Position numbers and translations under genes: made by a program. Of a stretch of 64,000 bases of DNA, positions 45,901-54,675 are shown in pieces. The notes beneath the pieces were generated by a model. The model worked only from the letters and a program-made list of their open reading frames with translations. It was not told the DNA's origin and ran no database searches. The stretch comes from an uncultured Bacteroidota bacterium. Lineage in GTDB: Bacteria > Bacteroidota > Bacteroidia > Chitinophagales > Chitinophagaceae. The DNA is taken from contig CAISPO010000059.1 in assembly GCA_903887415.1 (NCBI GenBank), forward strand, positions 62,001 through 126,000, read 5' to 3'. The first letter of the stretch is position 1. Each line of letters begins with the position of its first letter.

Positions 45901-48900
45901 ACCGCAGGTGGCTTATGGACAAGCAGCAATACACTTGCTGCGACCGTAGGGCTGAGCACAGGCCTTGTTTCCGGTGTTGCAGCGGGAATAACAAATATTA
46001 CTTATACACTTGGTACAAATTGCAAGATATGGATTCCTGTTACCGTTGATCCTTTGCCGGCCGCTATTTCCGGCCCGGCCCAGGTATGCATTGGCTTTTC
46101 AATCACATTAGGCAACACTTCCACTGGTGGCACATGGTCCAGCAGCGATCCTACAATAGCTACAATAGCGCCGGGCTCCGGCATTGTTGTTGGCGTTTCA
46201 AGTGGAGTTGCCACCATGACTTATACACTTGCTTCGGGCTGCATACGTACCACTAATATTCTCGTTAACCCATTGCCTGCTACAGTATTGGGCCCAGGTA
46301 ATGTATGCCAGGGTACGAGCGTAACATTAAGTGACCCTGATGCAGGTGGCACATGGACCACCAGTAGTACCATCATCGCAACTGCTGGGGCAGGTACAGG
46401 GGTTATTACCGGTGTTAGTCCGGGAACTGTAAATATTACTTATACGTTAAGCACCGGCTGTTATACAACAAGCAATATGGTTGTCAACCCTGCTCCTCCG
46501 TCTATTACCGGGATTACTTTTGTTTGCCCTGGGCTTACAACTACATTGAGCGATGGCCTGTTTGTGGGAACATGGAGCAGCGCTAATACCCTGGTTGCGA
46601 CGATAGATGCAGGCGGCGTTGTTACCGGTGTGGCTGCCGGTACTGCTATCATCAGTTATACATCAAGTTTCGGCTGTTATAAAACAATTACTATTACCGT
46701 ACATCCGCTACCATCACCAATTACAGGAAGTAGGTATGTTTGTGCCGGATCTACTTCCATTTTGGGCGATGGCACACCGTCGGGGGCATGGAGCAGCAGT
46801 AATCCTGGCGTAGCTACGATTGCTGGCACAGGCCTTGTTACAGGCATCGCTTCTGGTACAACTACAATGACCTATTTATTAACAACGGGCTGTTATCTTA
46901 CTACTGTAATGACAGTAAACCCGATACCGGGAGCAATATTGGGAAATAATAATGTGTGTCTGGGAGCTTCTACAACGTTAAGCGATCTGACGTCCGGTGG
47001 CACGTGGACAACTAATAACGCTTCTATTGCCGCGGTAGATTCGCTAACGGGTGTTGTAACAGGCGTTACTGGCGGCTTAACTACGATCACTTATACGCTG
47101 CCCACAGGTTGCAGGCAGACTCTTAGCTTTACTGTAAATGTACCACCAGCGCCAATAACCGGTACTACTTTCCTGTGCGAAGGGTTAACGACTACTTTGC
47201 ACGATGCGGCCGCAGGTGTATGGAGCAGTGCCAATACAACCATCGCTACAATAACCAGCGCAGGTGTGGTAACCGGGGTGAACATAGGTACTGCAGTTAT
47301 TTCTTATACATCCGGCGCAGGGTGCCCTGCAACAATTTTTGTGACAGTTAACCCTTACCCAACAGCAATACTCGGGACTTTAGGTGTTTGTACCGGACAA
47401 TCGGTTACATTGACTGATGCAGTAACCGGCGGAGAATGGACCAGCAGCAACCCTGCTAAAGCTACCGTTGGCTTGCTTACCGGGGTAGTAACCGGAACCG
47501 GAGCCGGTACTGCTACCATTACTTATACTATGGGTACAGGCTGTAATATCTTGGCTACCGTAACCGTAAACCAAACCCCTGTGGCAATTGTCGGCCTGTC
47601 CAATGTTTGTGTTGGTTCTACCATATTTCTCACGGATGCTACCTCCGGTGGCACATGGAGCAGCGCGGATGCCACTATCGCAACTGTTGGAATTGGTACC
47701 GGGCATGTTACCGGGATAGACACAGGTAGCGTAACTATTAGCTATACTTTGGGGCAGTGCAGTGCTTCAACCGTAGTATTGGTCAATCAGGGGCCTTCCC
47801 TCATTTATAACACCATAACGCCGGGCTCGCTTGTTTTATGCTCTGGCACATCAACTGTTTTAGCTGATACGGTAGGCGGCGGTACCTGGAGCAGCAGTAA
47901 TACATCTGTAGCCACTGCGGGTCTCAGCACAGGCATTATCAGTGGTATGTCTCCCGGCACTGCTACTATTTCTTATACACTCGGTTCCGGCTGTACCACT
48001 AATGTTACTATAACCGTAAATTCCAACCCGGGAATAATATTAGGCGCTGACAATGTATGCCCTAATGCATCCATAACCCTGAGCGATGCAGTGCCAACCG
48101 GTACATGGATAAGCGGGGATCCTACCATTGCCAGCGTTACATCGGGAACAGGCATCGTTACCGGGGAGTCGGCTGGTACAGTTGTCATCACTTATTCCCT
48201 AGGTATAGGTTGTACGGTTACAACGACCATCAATGTAAACCCTGCGCCGGGCCCGATAAATGGGGTGCTCGCAATGTGCCAGGGCCTGACAACAACATTA
48301 ACCGACATCACTCCCGGTGGTGTATGGACAAGCAGCCACCCGGCGATAGCAGCAATTGTTTTAAGCACCGGTGTATTATCTGGTATTTTGCCCGATACAG
48401 CCACGATCACCTATCAAATATTAGCAACCGGCTGCTTTGCGACGGCTATTGTAACCATCGACCAAAACCCGACAGCTATTATTGGCGTTACGAATACCTG
48501 TATGGGCTCAACGACTACACTTTCTGATGCCATTCCTCTTGGCTCATGGAGCAGCAACGATCTTTCTATAGCTAACATCGGTGCGGCGACGGGCGTTGCC
48601 AGTGGCGTTGATACCGGAATAACCACCATCACATATACATTGCCTACAGGGTGCTATACCACTACATTGTTCCGGGTAAATAATACACCCGTTGCAATCA
48701 CCGGAACCGGAGCAATATGTGCTGGAACTATCACTACATTAAGCGATATAACACCATTTGGCACTTGGATCAGCAGTGACCCTGCGGTGGCTACCGTTAA
48801 CTCCGTGTCAGGGGATGTTACCGGCTTATCTGCCGGAACAGCAACGATCACCTACCAGCTTGGCACTGGCTGTAATGCAACGTTCCAGATCACCATCAAT

Positions 48901-50829
48901 GCACTGCCTGCACCCATAATTGGCCCGTCTTACCTGTGCATAGGGTCCACGATATTTATGAGCGATGCCACACCAGGCGGCAACTGGAGTAGCAGTGATC
49001 CATCTGTTGCTACCGTTTCAGGGCCTGTCGGGGATGTTACAGGGGTGTCTGTGGGTATTACTTCTGTTACCTATATGCTTTCTACAGGTTGTTTCCTGAA
49101 CCAGTTGATAACAGTGAATGCTGACCCTACGCCAATAGTTGGCAATGCAATGATATGCGCCTTATATACAGACACTTTTACATCAACACCCTTGGGCGGC
49201 ATATGGACCAGCAGCGATACCTCCATCGCTACAGTGGACTCCTTTACCGGTGTGGTTACAGGACGTATTGTAACTGGAGTTACGTTCAAACTTGCGACAA
49301 TAACTTATACAACATTGGCCGGATGCAATGCTACAATAGAAGTGACGATAAATGCCATACCTGGCCCAATCACCGGCGTAAATCATCTTTGCGCAGGATC
49401 ATCAACCAACTTGTTTGATGCGACCGGTGGCGGCGTATGGAGCAGCAGCGATATTACGGTAGCGACGGTAGGTAGCAGCACTGGCACAGTAACGGCTATA
49501 CTGTCATCCGGCACAACTGTTATTTCCTATGCATTTGTTACATCGGGCTGCGCTGCTACCAAGGTATTCTCGGTTGACCCGGTTCCATATATCGGCCTTA
49601 TTCATGGTCCGTCTGCCGTATGTGTGGGTTCCACGATCGCGCTTAGTGATTCTGTCTCTGGTGGGGTATGGAGCAGCTCAAATACAGCGATGGGGACTGT
49701 TGGCTCTGTCAGCGGAATAACCGGTGGTATTGATGGTGGTGTTATCATTATCAAATACCTGGTTACGCAGCAATGCGGCCTGGATTCAACATCAACTACA
49801 GTAACAGTGAACCCGCTGCCATATGCCGCACCTATACACGGCTTTACACAAGTGTGCGCTAACTACAGCGCAGCAGTATCAGATTCGGTTGCAGGCGGTA
49901 TATGGACGAGTAACAACACAGCCGTTGCGACCATAGATTCATTCACAGGCGTAGTCACCGGAATAACGGGAGGGGAGGCATTTATTACCTACACTGTTAC
50001 CAACTCCTGCGGATCGGCATATGCCGTAGATTCGATCACGGTAAATGAAGCATTCGCATTTGGCCATATCATTACCTTCCCCGATACGCCTATGTGCTCC
50101 AACACTTTGTTCCAGAATTTCGGGGCGATGGCTGCAGCGCCTTCTGGCATCTATTACCACTGGAGTGCCACTAACGCCCAGATATTTGATACATCTCTGA
50201 ACGGGCAATACGCACTGGTTAGCTTTCATGATCCGGGGCTTGCTATTGTGAGGCTGTCTGCTGAGATATTGAGCTCGGGTTGCTCCATTTCAGATAGTTT
50301 TACTACCATCATAGGCTCCGGTGTTTCACTGAGCCCTCACGTACAATATTACCTTTCTGAATTTGTATGTACCGATAATACAGCAGACGCATACCAGTGG
50401 GGTTATGATAATATAGAAACGTTAGATTCAACAATCGTTCATGGCGCTACCAGCCAGGATTACTACAATCCTACACCGGATACCCTGGGCCGGAACTACT
50501 GGGTGCTTACCACTAAGAATGGCTGTACGCAGAAATCATATTACTCCTTCAATACCGTTACTTCGGTGGGTTCTGTGAGCCAAAGCTACGGTGTAACACT
50601 CTTCCCGAATCCTGCAGAGTCACTGGTGAACATTGAAGTGAATGGAGTGAACTGGTCGGATGAAGTAATTATGAAGATGACCGACATGCTTGGAAAAGAA
50701 ATACAGTCTGCGCCTATTACACAGGGCAGGGGCAGTGCAGATGTTTCTCAGTTGTCTTCCGGTGTTTATACCGTCATCATCACCAGGAATGGAGTACGGA
50801 TAGCCTCCAAAATGTTTGTGAAGAATTAA
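42997..50829 (+). CDS. Giant T9SS-secreted surface protein with 30 Ig-like (Big_2) repeats
   Basis: A 2610-residue protein from the ATG at 42997; the frame is open further up, but only here does a signal peptide begin (MNKIFLLLVCCFLSVAASA). An N-terminal beta domain of about 125 residues precedes 30 tandem units of 70-75 residues. The unit consensus is ITGxxxVCxGxTTxLxDxTxGGxWSSSNxxVATV...GxVTGVxAGTxTITYTLxTGCxxTxxVTVNPLP, a bacterial Ig-like group 2 fold. Nearly every unit has two Cys (VC and GC), which could form one disulfide per domain. After the repeats come about 170 residues with further Cys and aromatic residues, then a type IX sorting domain (VTLFPNPAESLVNIEV ... LSSGVYTVIITRNGVRIASKMFVKN). 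It is probably a long cell-surface adhesin or stalk. Own promoter and terminator. Confidence 0.93.
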   Translation: MNKIFLLLVCCFLSVAASATVTIYPESISTPYGGATQTVCQNSSNVATFVFYSACGTSTAGTPLTITPNWYFNGVIVYTGAPVTISASGGNILLPAGVFTYTASGTFSGASGLYCELDWAGASPCAGVTTVQSASPIINVGLSPTAITGAAAVCTGQATTLNATPAAGVWTSNNTSVASIASISGVATGNTAGTAVISYTLGSGCASTLVLTVDQTPAGITGLINLCTNTINTMHDGTAGGIWTSSDITVATIGSATGTMTDFTPGITTISYTLNTGCQSTIAVTVNQAPSVITGTRSICLGDQTTLTDTLTGGDWTSGAPGYASVVFSSGLVTGNTAGTASITYTLSSGCNTSSVVTVNPLPAAISGVASVCVNGLTILTDATSGGFWSSSNSSVVNIGTGSAFAAAGTAQGYDTIVYRLSVTGCSQSRVVTVNPLPASISGNLLVCVGLTTALTDSTAGGVWSSTPTSVAIINSSTGVATGEAADTSIITYKLSTGCSISAILTVNPLPAAITGVSSVCVGSSTTLSDASAGGTWGSSDPLVATVVSGSGVVTGVSAGTAMITYTLATGCIKTFTITVYSVPVGISGPTSVCVSSTIALSDPTSGGVWSSSIPTVASVLGTGVVSGLVAGTTTISYKISATGCYAAYGITVNPLPLAITGTPRMCQGQGTVLTDVTTGGTWSSTTLSVATIDGSGNVAGIGAGTSVVSYILPTGCHVTSLITVNPVPAVISGLSSVCSGLTISVSDATSGGSWSITNTSVATISGSGIITGGLTAGTDTVVYTLTTGCLSSKSITVNPLPSSITGTATVCVGLTTQLSDVTGGGLWTSSSTAKATVDGAGLVTGVAAGTVTITYALGTGCLKTIAVVVNPIPAVISGTTFVCAGSTTSLNDAVGGGGWTSSNTAVATVVPSGIGVVTGVSAGTTTISYTLSTTCAISTVVTVNPLPAAITGTPAVCVGLTTSLTDATAGGLWTSSNTLAATVGLSTGLVSGVAAGITNITYTLGTNCKIWIPVTVDPLPAAISGPAQVCIGFSITLGNTSTGGTWSSSDPTIATIAPGSGIVVGVSSGVATMTYTLASGCIRTTNILVNPLPATVLGPGNVCQGTSVTLSDPDAGGTWTTSSTIIATAGAGTGVITGVSPGTVNITYTLSTGCYTTSNMVVNPAPPSITGITFVCPGLTTTLSDGLFVGTWSSANTLVATIDAGGVVTGVAAGTAIISYTSSFGCYKTITITVHPLPSPITGSRYVCAGSTSILGDGTPSGAWSSSNPGVATIAGTGLVTGIASGTTTMTYLLTTGCYLTTVMTVNPIPGAILGNNNVCLGASTTLSDLTSGGTWTTNNASIAAVDSLTGVVTGVTGGLTTITYTLPTGCRQTLSFTVNVPPAPITGTTFLCEGLTTTLHDAAAGVWSSANTTIATITSAGVVTGVNIGTAVISYTSGAGCPATIFVTVNPYPTAILGTLGVCTGQSVTLTDAVTGGEWTSSNPAKATVGLLTGVVTGTGAGTATITYTMGTGCNILATVTVNQTPVAIVGLSNVCVGSTIFLTDATSGGTWSSADATIATVGIGTGHVTGIDTGSVTISYTLGQCSASTVVLVNQGPSLIYNTITPGSLVLCSGTSTVLADTVGGGTWSSSNTSVATAGLSTGIISGMSPGTATISYTLGSGCTTNVTITVNSNPGIILGADNVCPNASITLSDAVPTGTWISGDPTIASVTSGTGIVTGESAGTVVITYSLGIGCTVTTTINVNPAPGPINGVLAMCQGLTTTLTDITPGGVWTSSHPAIAAIVLSTGVLSGILPDTATITYQILATGCFATAIVTIDQNPTAIIGVTNTCMGSTTTLSDAIPLGSWSSNDLSIANIGAATGVASGVDTGITTITYTLPTGCYTTTLFRVNNTPVAITGTGAICAGTITTLSDITPFGTWISSDPAVATVNSVSGDVTGLSAGTATITYQLGTGCNATFQITINALPAPIIGPSYLCIGSTIFMSDATPGGNWSSSDPSVATVSGPVGDVTGVSVGITSVTYMLSTGCFLNQLITVNADPTPIVGNAMICALYTDTFTSTPLGGIWTSSDTSIATVDSFTGVVTGRIVTGVTFKLATITYTTLAGCNATIEVTINAIPGPITGVNHLCAGSSTNLFDATGGGVWSSSDITVATVGSSTGTVTAILSSGTTVISYAFVTSGCAATKVFSVDPVPYIGLIHGPSAVCVGSTIALSDSVSGGVWSSSNTAMGTVGSVSGITGGIDGGVIIIKYLVTQQCGLDSTSTTVTVNPLPYAAPIHGFTQVCANYSAAVSDSVAGGIWTSNNTAVATIDSFTGVVTGITGGEAFITYTVTNSCGSAYAVDSITVNEAFAFGHIITFPDTPMCSNTLFQNFGAMAAAPSGIYYHWSATNAQIFDTSLNGQYALVSFHDPGLAIVRLSAEILSSGCSISDSFTTIIGSGVSLSPHVQYYLSEFVCTDNTADAYQWGYDNIETLDSTIVHGATSQDYYNPTPDTLGRNYWVLTTKNGCTQKSYYSFNTVTSVGSVSQSYGVTLFPNPAESLVNIEVNGVNWSDEVIMKMTDMLGKEIQSAPITQGRGSADVSQLSSGVYTVIITRNGVRIASKMFVKN
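43432..50046 (+). repeat. Tandem Big_2-coding repeat array, 30 units of about 220 bp
   Basis: I counted 30 unit starts of the form (A/P/V/S)I(T/S/L/I)G....C between 43432 and 49831. The mean spacing is about 220 bp. Units differ clearly from each other at DNA level, so the array looks old and diverged, not freshly amplified. It lies entirely inside the surface-protein gene. Confidence 0.85.
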
Positions 50830-50854
50830 GCGCTGCAACACATTTTTATAAAGA

Positions 50855-50886
50855 CCGCCTCAAAGAAATTTGGGGCGGTGTTTTTA
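50855..50886 (+). terminator. Rho-independent terminator of the giant surface-protein gene
   Basis: ACCGCCTCAAA and TTTGGGGCGGT pair over 11 bp (one G-T) around a GAAA tetraloop, then a G and five T. It begins 25 bp after the stop codon at 50829. Confidence 0.88.
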
Positions 50887-50983
50887 GATATCGTAGCTTG
50901 CTGCCCGAAATATATATTATGGTTTCCAACTCTTGCAAATACAGGAGCATAGTTCTCTTAAAAAAAGAACGGAATATTCGTGA

Positions 50984-51724
50984 TTAATGCCTTACGAAAT
51001 GGATTTTCTCACCGTTAATAAAAGTGTAGGGCGGTTCAAAACCCGGCATCGAGGTAGCGCGTATATGGCGCTCTATTTTTTCCTTTGTCCAGTTTAGGTC
51101 TATTTGTTTTATTTCCTCCATTTCTTTACGGTAGTGCAGGCTGGTACCAAATTTGGCTACCAGTGTTTCCTGGGGAACTAATTTGTAATTACCTGTAACA
51201 AGGTGGGTCAATGTTTGCTGAAAAAGGCGGATCGATGCCTGGTAAGTAAGCTCGTACAGGCCGTTTACCCAGCAGTTCTCAGGTATGGGGAACCTTTTTT
51301 GAAATAGTATATCGCCGTGGTCTATTAGGGTGTCTATTTTGTGTATGGTGGTGCCAAATTCTTTCTTTTCTTCCAGTATTGCAAACGAGAATTGGTTTGC
51401 TCCGCGGTATTCCGGCAGCGGCGCCATATGAAGGTTCACAGCTATTTCACCAGCCTTTTGTATATGCTCCTGCTTCAGCACTTGATGGTATTGTACGGAA
51501 TACAGGATGTCGCAATATGGCAGTTCTTCAAGGTTGTTAATAACAGGTATGCCGTATTCGTTAGCAAGGCTGTTAAGGTCGTGCGCATTACCAAATTCTT
51601 TCCGGGCATGGGTCAGCAGCCCGCTTATTTCTATATCCAATTCCTCCTTCTGCGAGATCACGTAAGAAAGGCACTCATAGCCTATAGGTTTTGATCCAAG
51701 GAACACCAGTTTCTTTTTGGCCAT
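50984..51724 (-). CDS. Formyltransferase-family protein (sugar N-formyltransferase candidate)
   Basis: A 246-residue protein with the N10-formyl-tetrahydrofolate formyltransferase fold. Catalytic features: VQYHQVL, NLHMAPLPEYRGANQFSFAIL (the conserved Asn-His and the HxxxLPxxxG loop) and TIHKIDTLIDHGDIL (the catalytic Asp). It is shorter than methionyl-tRNA formyltransferase (over 300 residues) and lacks that enzyme's C-terminal tRNA-binding barrel, so a sugar nucleotide or other amine is the likely acceptor. Its location next to amino-sugar genes (FdtA, FdtB and WecE types) supports N-formylation of a dideoxyamino sugar. A TAAATTTG box at 51741-51748 fits a -7 element. Confidence 0.85.
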   Translation of the reverse strand: MAKKKLVFLGSKPIGYECLSYVISQKEELDIEISGLLTHARKEFGNAHDLNSLANEYGIPVINNLEELPYCDILYSVQYHQVLKQEHIQKAGEIAVNLHMAPLPEYRGANQFSFAILEEKKEFGTTIHKIDTLIDHGDILFQKRFPIPENCWVNGLYELTYQASIRLFQQTLTHLVTGNYKLVPQETLVAKFGTSLHYRKEMEEIKQIDLNWTKEKIERHIRATSMPGFEPPYTFINGEKIHFVRH

Positions 51725-51740
51725 ATTTATGATTACGTTC

Positions 51741-51748
51741 CAAATTTA
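51741..51748 (-). promoter_or_regulatory. Putative -7 element of the formyltransferase gene
   Basis: TAAATTTG on the minus strand is an exact TAnnTTTG match 17 bp before the ATG at 51724. No clear -33 box was found. Confidence 0.35.
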
Positions 51749-51857
51749 ATACAAAGAAGGCTTATTGTCTCAGATTCCGTTTGTACTATGCCATTTGTCA
51801 AAAATCTCTACGGGGCTGTCTTTAAAGACGGTACATTTATCTATTTTCGCCCTCCAG

Positions 51858-53084
51858 ATGCAGGCACGTAAAATACTGATCATTACCAACCGGGTACCCT
51901 ATCCGCTCAAAGACGGCGGCAACATGGCAATGGATGCTATGATACAGGGTTACCATGAGGCGGGGTGGCAGGTGTATCTGCTGGCAATGAATACCTCCAA
52001 ACATCACATAGCCCATGTGGCGCTGGAGCGCCTGTTTACTCATTTGTATGCTTTTAGCTGGGTGGATGTTGATAATAAGATCAAATTATCACAGATACTG
52101 AAAAACTATTTTTTCAGCAAAGACCCTGAACACGCAATGCGTTTTTATAATGAAGAGTTTAAAGTACGGCTTAAAGAAGTGCTGCAATCCTTTAAGCCGG
52201 ATGTGATACAGGTAGAGAGTGTATATCTCACCACTTATATGCCGGTGATAAAGATGTACTCGAATGCGCTCCATGTATTGCGACTTCACAACGTAGAGTA
52301 CCAGATATGGAAGGGGCTGGAGAAAAAGACGAAGAACCACCTGAAAAGGCTATACTTTGACAACCTTACCAAAAGGGTAAGGGATTTTGAGCGGAACGCG
52401 TGGAAGCAATATGACCTGCTGCTGGCGATTACCGAAAAAGACGCGTCCCTGGTGTCGCGGCTTGCGGAAACGAGCAATGTGATTGTAGCCCCGTTCAGTA
52501 TAAATATACCGGAAATAAAACCGGAGAATGGCAACGAGCGGTGGGTAGGGTACCACATAGGCGCTATGGACTGGATAGCCAACCAGAACAGCATGAAGTG
52601 GTTCCTGAAACATGCATGGCCCTATATACACAAGGCAATGCCGAAATTTGAGTTTTATTTTGCCGGCAGGAACATGCCCGATGAATTTAAGAAAATGCAC
52701 CTGAATGGCGTGTATTGCTATGACGAGGTACCCAGTGCGGAAGAGTTTATCGCGGATAAAAAAATACTGATAGTGCCCCTCTTAACTGGCGGTGGGATAA
52801 GAGTGAAAATACTCGAAGCTATGGCCGCCGGTAAAATAGTGATCACCACGTCCACCGGCATAAAGGGCATAGAAGCGGCCCCTGGTACACACTACCTGAG
52901 AGTACACAAACCGGAAGATTTTGTAAAAGCTATAAAATGGTGTTTCGATAATCCAGTTATGGCAGAGAAAATGACGGAGAATGCCCGCAAAATGGTGATA
53001 GAAAAATACGAGCGGAAGAAGGTGATGAAAACCATTCTCGATGAAGTTGATGCATTGCTGAGTGGCAGGCAGAGGCAAAGATAG
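51858..53084 (+). CDS. Glycosyltransferase family 4-like protein
   Basis: A 408-residue soluble GT-B enzyme. I start at MQARKILIITNRVPYPLKDGG (ATG 51858), since the 31 residues before it do not match the family. The N-terminal half holds the acceptor site (NRVPYPLKDGGNMA, glycine-rich loop). The C-terminal half has the donor site: FYFAGRNMPDEFKK, VPLLTGGGIRVKILEAMAAGKIVITTSTGIKGIEA, whose Glu is the EX7E-type residue. Many Bacteroidota homologs sit in exopolysaccharide loci. Nucleotide sugar and acceptor are not assignable. It runs opposite to the rest of the amino-sugar genes. Confidence 0.9.
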   Translation: MQARKILIITNRVPYPLKDGGNMAMDAMIQGYHEAGWQVYLLAMNTSKHHIAHVALERLFTHLYAFSWVDVDNKIKLSQILKNYFFSKDPEHAMRFYNEEFKVRLKEVLQSFKPDVIQVESVYLTTYMPVIKMYSNALHVLRLHNVEYQIWKGLEKKTKNHLKRLYFDNLTKRVRDFERNAWKQYDLLLAITEKDASLVSRLAETSNVIVAPFSINIPEIKPENGNERWVGYHIGAMDWIANQNSMKWFLKHAWPYIHKAMPKFEFYFAGRNMPDEFKKMHLNGVYCYDEVPSAEEFIADKKILIVPLLTGGGIRVKILEAMAAGKIVITTSTGIKGIEAAPGTHYLRVHKPEDFVKAIKWCFDNPVMAEKMTENARKMVIEKYERKKVMKTILDEVDALLSGRQRQR

Positions 53085-53115
53085 GTCGGTTGCAGATGGC
53101 TTTTCAATTTACTTC

Positions 53116-54666
53116 CTAATAAACGCGCTCCACATTGGCAGTTGCCAGCAATTCCGTTGCCAGGAAGGGAGCAAGGTAGGTGAGCCTCGATGCATTCTCT
53201 AACTGCCAGAAGTGGATGCGTTTGTTCACATTTCCGGCCAGTAGCGGCCCCATGACATAGAGATTTGGCGCAGCTTCAAACTTTTCACTCACTTCAATGC
53301 CCTTGCCGGATAAATTCATCTTACAGAGGCCATTATTCACAATGTTGTACAGGAGTCGGGATGAAGATTGGTCCAGGTTATCAGATCCGCTGCAATTAAT
53401 GATCGCCTTAAACGTGAGCGGATATGTTTGCAACTGACCGTTTGCATCCTGATAATGTAACACAGCCCCATTGCCGGATGGCTCGGAATTAATGAACCTG
53501 CCTTTTATTACAGTTGCTTCTTCGGCATCTATTAATAATTGGGAAATACCCTTATATTCCGGCCCCGACCGCCGGAAACTATCGCGCAACTTAATACCGT
53601 GAATACAATAAAACTCTTTTTTTGCTTCTTCGCCCAGTGGCTCCATAAGGGCAAGCGTTGCGCTTATTACTGTTGCCACGTAATCCATGTTGGCACCGTT
53701 TTGCAATGCCAGCTTTATGTCGGCAGCGGCTGCATCCGAAAGCGTTTTTATGGTATATTTTTCTCCGGCCTTTATTTTATCAATATTGGGCGTAGGATGT
53801 TCAGAAAGCACTTCGGTCGAAATATGTATCGGTAAGCTGCCGCTGGGAGATATGATAACTGTTTTGTTCACCAGCTTTCTAAGATGCGGCAAACCTTCCA
53901 GTAAGTAAAGCCACTCAATACTACTCGCATTAGACCCGATAATTAAAACATTATTTCCGGCTTCGCTGCCTGTATTCTTTAACGAAGTCTCCAGCAATTT
54001 TGTATTTTCAACTACTGAGGGTTCGTATATATCATTGATATAAACAACAGCCTCTGCCTGGAGGTCGCACATTTTCCGGACCGGGGGCGAGCCTGCAGCA
54101 ATAACCACCTTGCGGGAGGTAACGGTGGACTCAGAGAGATCCGGGTACTCCAGTGCAATTTCGTACAAGTCTTCCCCATTCATCCGTACGTCTGTTGCTT
54201 CAGCATGTATCAATTTCACTTCAGCAAGCTGTTTTTCCGCTGCTGCTTTTATTAAGCTGGCTAGCTTTTGTTGCACATAATTACCAAATAAAAACCGCGG
54301 CACATACACCGTTTCCCAGTCTTCTTTGTCTATGAGCGGCAGGTTGTTATCCAGCCACCGGGCTGCTGTGATGCCGCCTTGCCCCCGGTACCAGGAAGAC
54401 CAATCCTGCTTATTGCTTTTCAGCCATTCAAAGAATAGTGGCCTTTCTTTTTCATTGATGAAATCATAAACGCTGGTGATGGTAAGTGCGTTTACGGAAG
54501 ATCGGGACCCGTATGGAACACCTTTCCAGAACTCATTGTTCTTTTCAATGACGGCAATGGTGATCTTTTTACCGGCAGGGCTGTTTAATAGCCCACCCAA
54601 TACCTCGATCAACGTAAGTGAGCTGGCCACTCCACTCCCAATCAGCGTAATATCTGCAACATCCAT
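53116..54666 (-). CDS. FAD/NAD(P)-binding protein (pfam13454 type)
   Basis: A 516-residue protein with an N-terminal Rossmann-like dinucleotide fold: ITLIGSGVASSLTLIEVL (GxGxxxS/G) and FWKGVPYGSRSS. A second nucleotide-binding block is VVIAAGSPPVRK, and the C-terminal IINCSGSDNL with LYVMGPLL is typical of FAD/NAD(P)-binding oxidoreductases of the NAD_binding_9 group. Reported members occur in secondary-metabolite and glycan clusters, but their reactions are mostly unknown. It is 9 bp from the FdtB-type aminotransferase on the same strand and so probably belongs to the same operon. It is possibly a sugar or lipid oxidoreductase, by inference only. Confidence 0.78.
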   Translation of the reverse strand: MDVADITLIGSGVASSLTLIEVLGGLLNSPAGKKITIAVIEKNNEFWKGVPYGSRSSVNALTITSVYDFINEKERPLFFEWLKSNKQDWSSWYRGQGGITAARWLDNNLPLIDKEDWETVYVPRFLFGNYVQQKLASLIKAAAEKQLAEVKLIHAEATDVRMNGEDLYEIALEYPDLSESTVTSRKVVIAAGSPPVRKMCDLQAEAVVYINDIYEPSVVENTKLLETSLKNTGSEAGNNVLIIGSNASSIEWLYLLEGLPHLRKLVNKTVIISPSGSLPIHISTEVLSEHPTPNIDKIKAGEKYTIKTLSDAAAADIKLALQNGANMDYVATVISATLALMEPLGEEAKKEFYCIHGIKLRDSFRRSGPEYKGISQLLIDAEEATVIKGRFINSEPSGNGAVLHYQDANGQLQTYPLTFKAIINCSGSDNLDQSSSRLLYNIVNNGLCKMNLSGKGIEVSEKFEAAPNLYVMGPLLAGNVNKRIHFWQLENASRLTYLAPFLATELLATANVERVY

Positions 54667-54675
54667 TGTAGTGCG

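Noticed and set aside
43335-49386. Many long minus-strand ORFs inside the giant surface-protein gene
   Set aside because: They recur with the repeat period and are reading-frame shadows of the Big_2 units.
43432-50046. Possible CRISPR-like array because of regular spacing
   Set aside because: The repeats are about 220 bp, coding, diverged and lie within one open reading frame.
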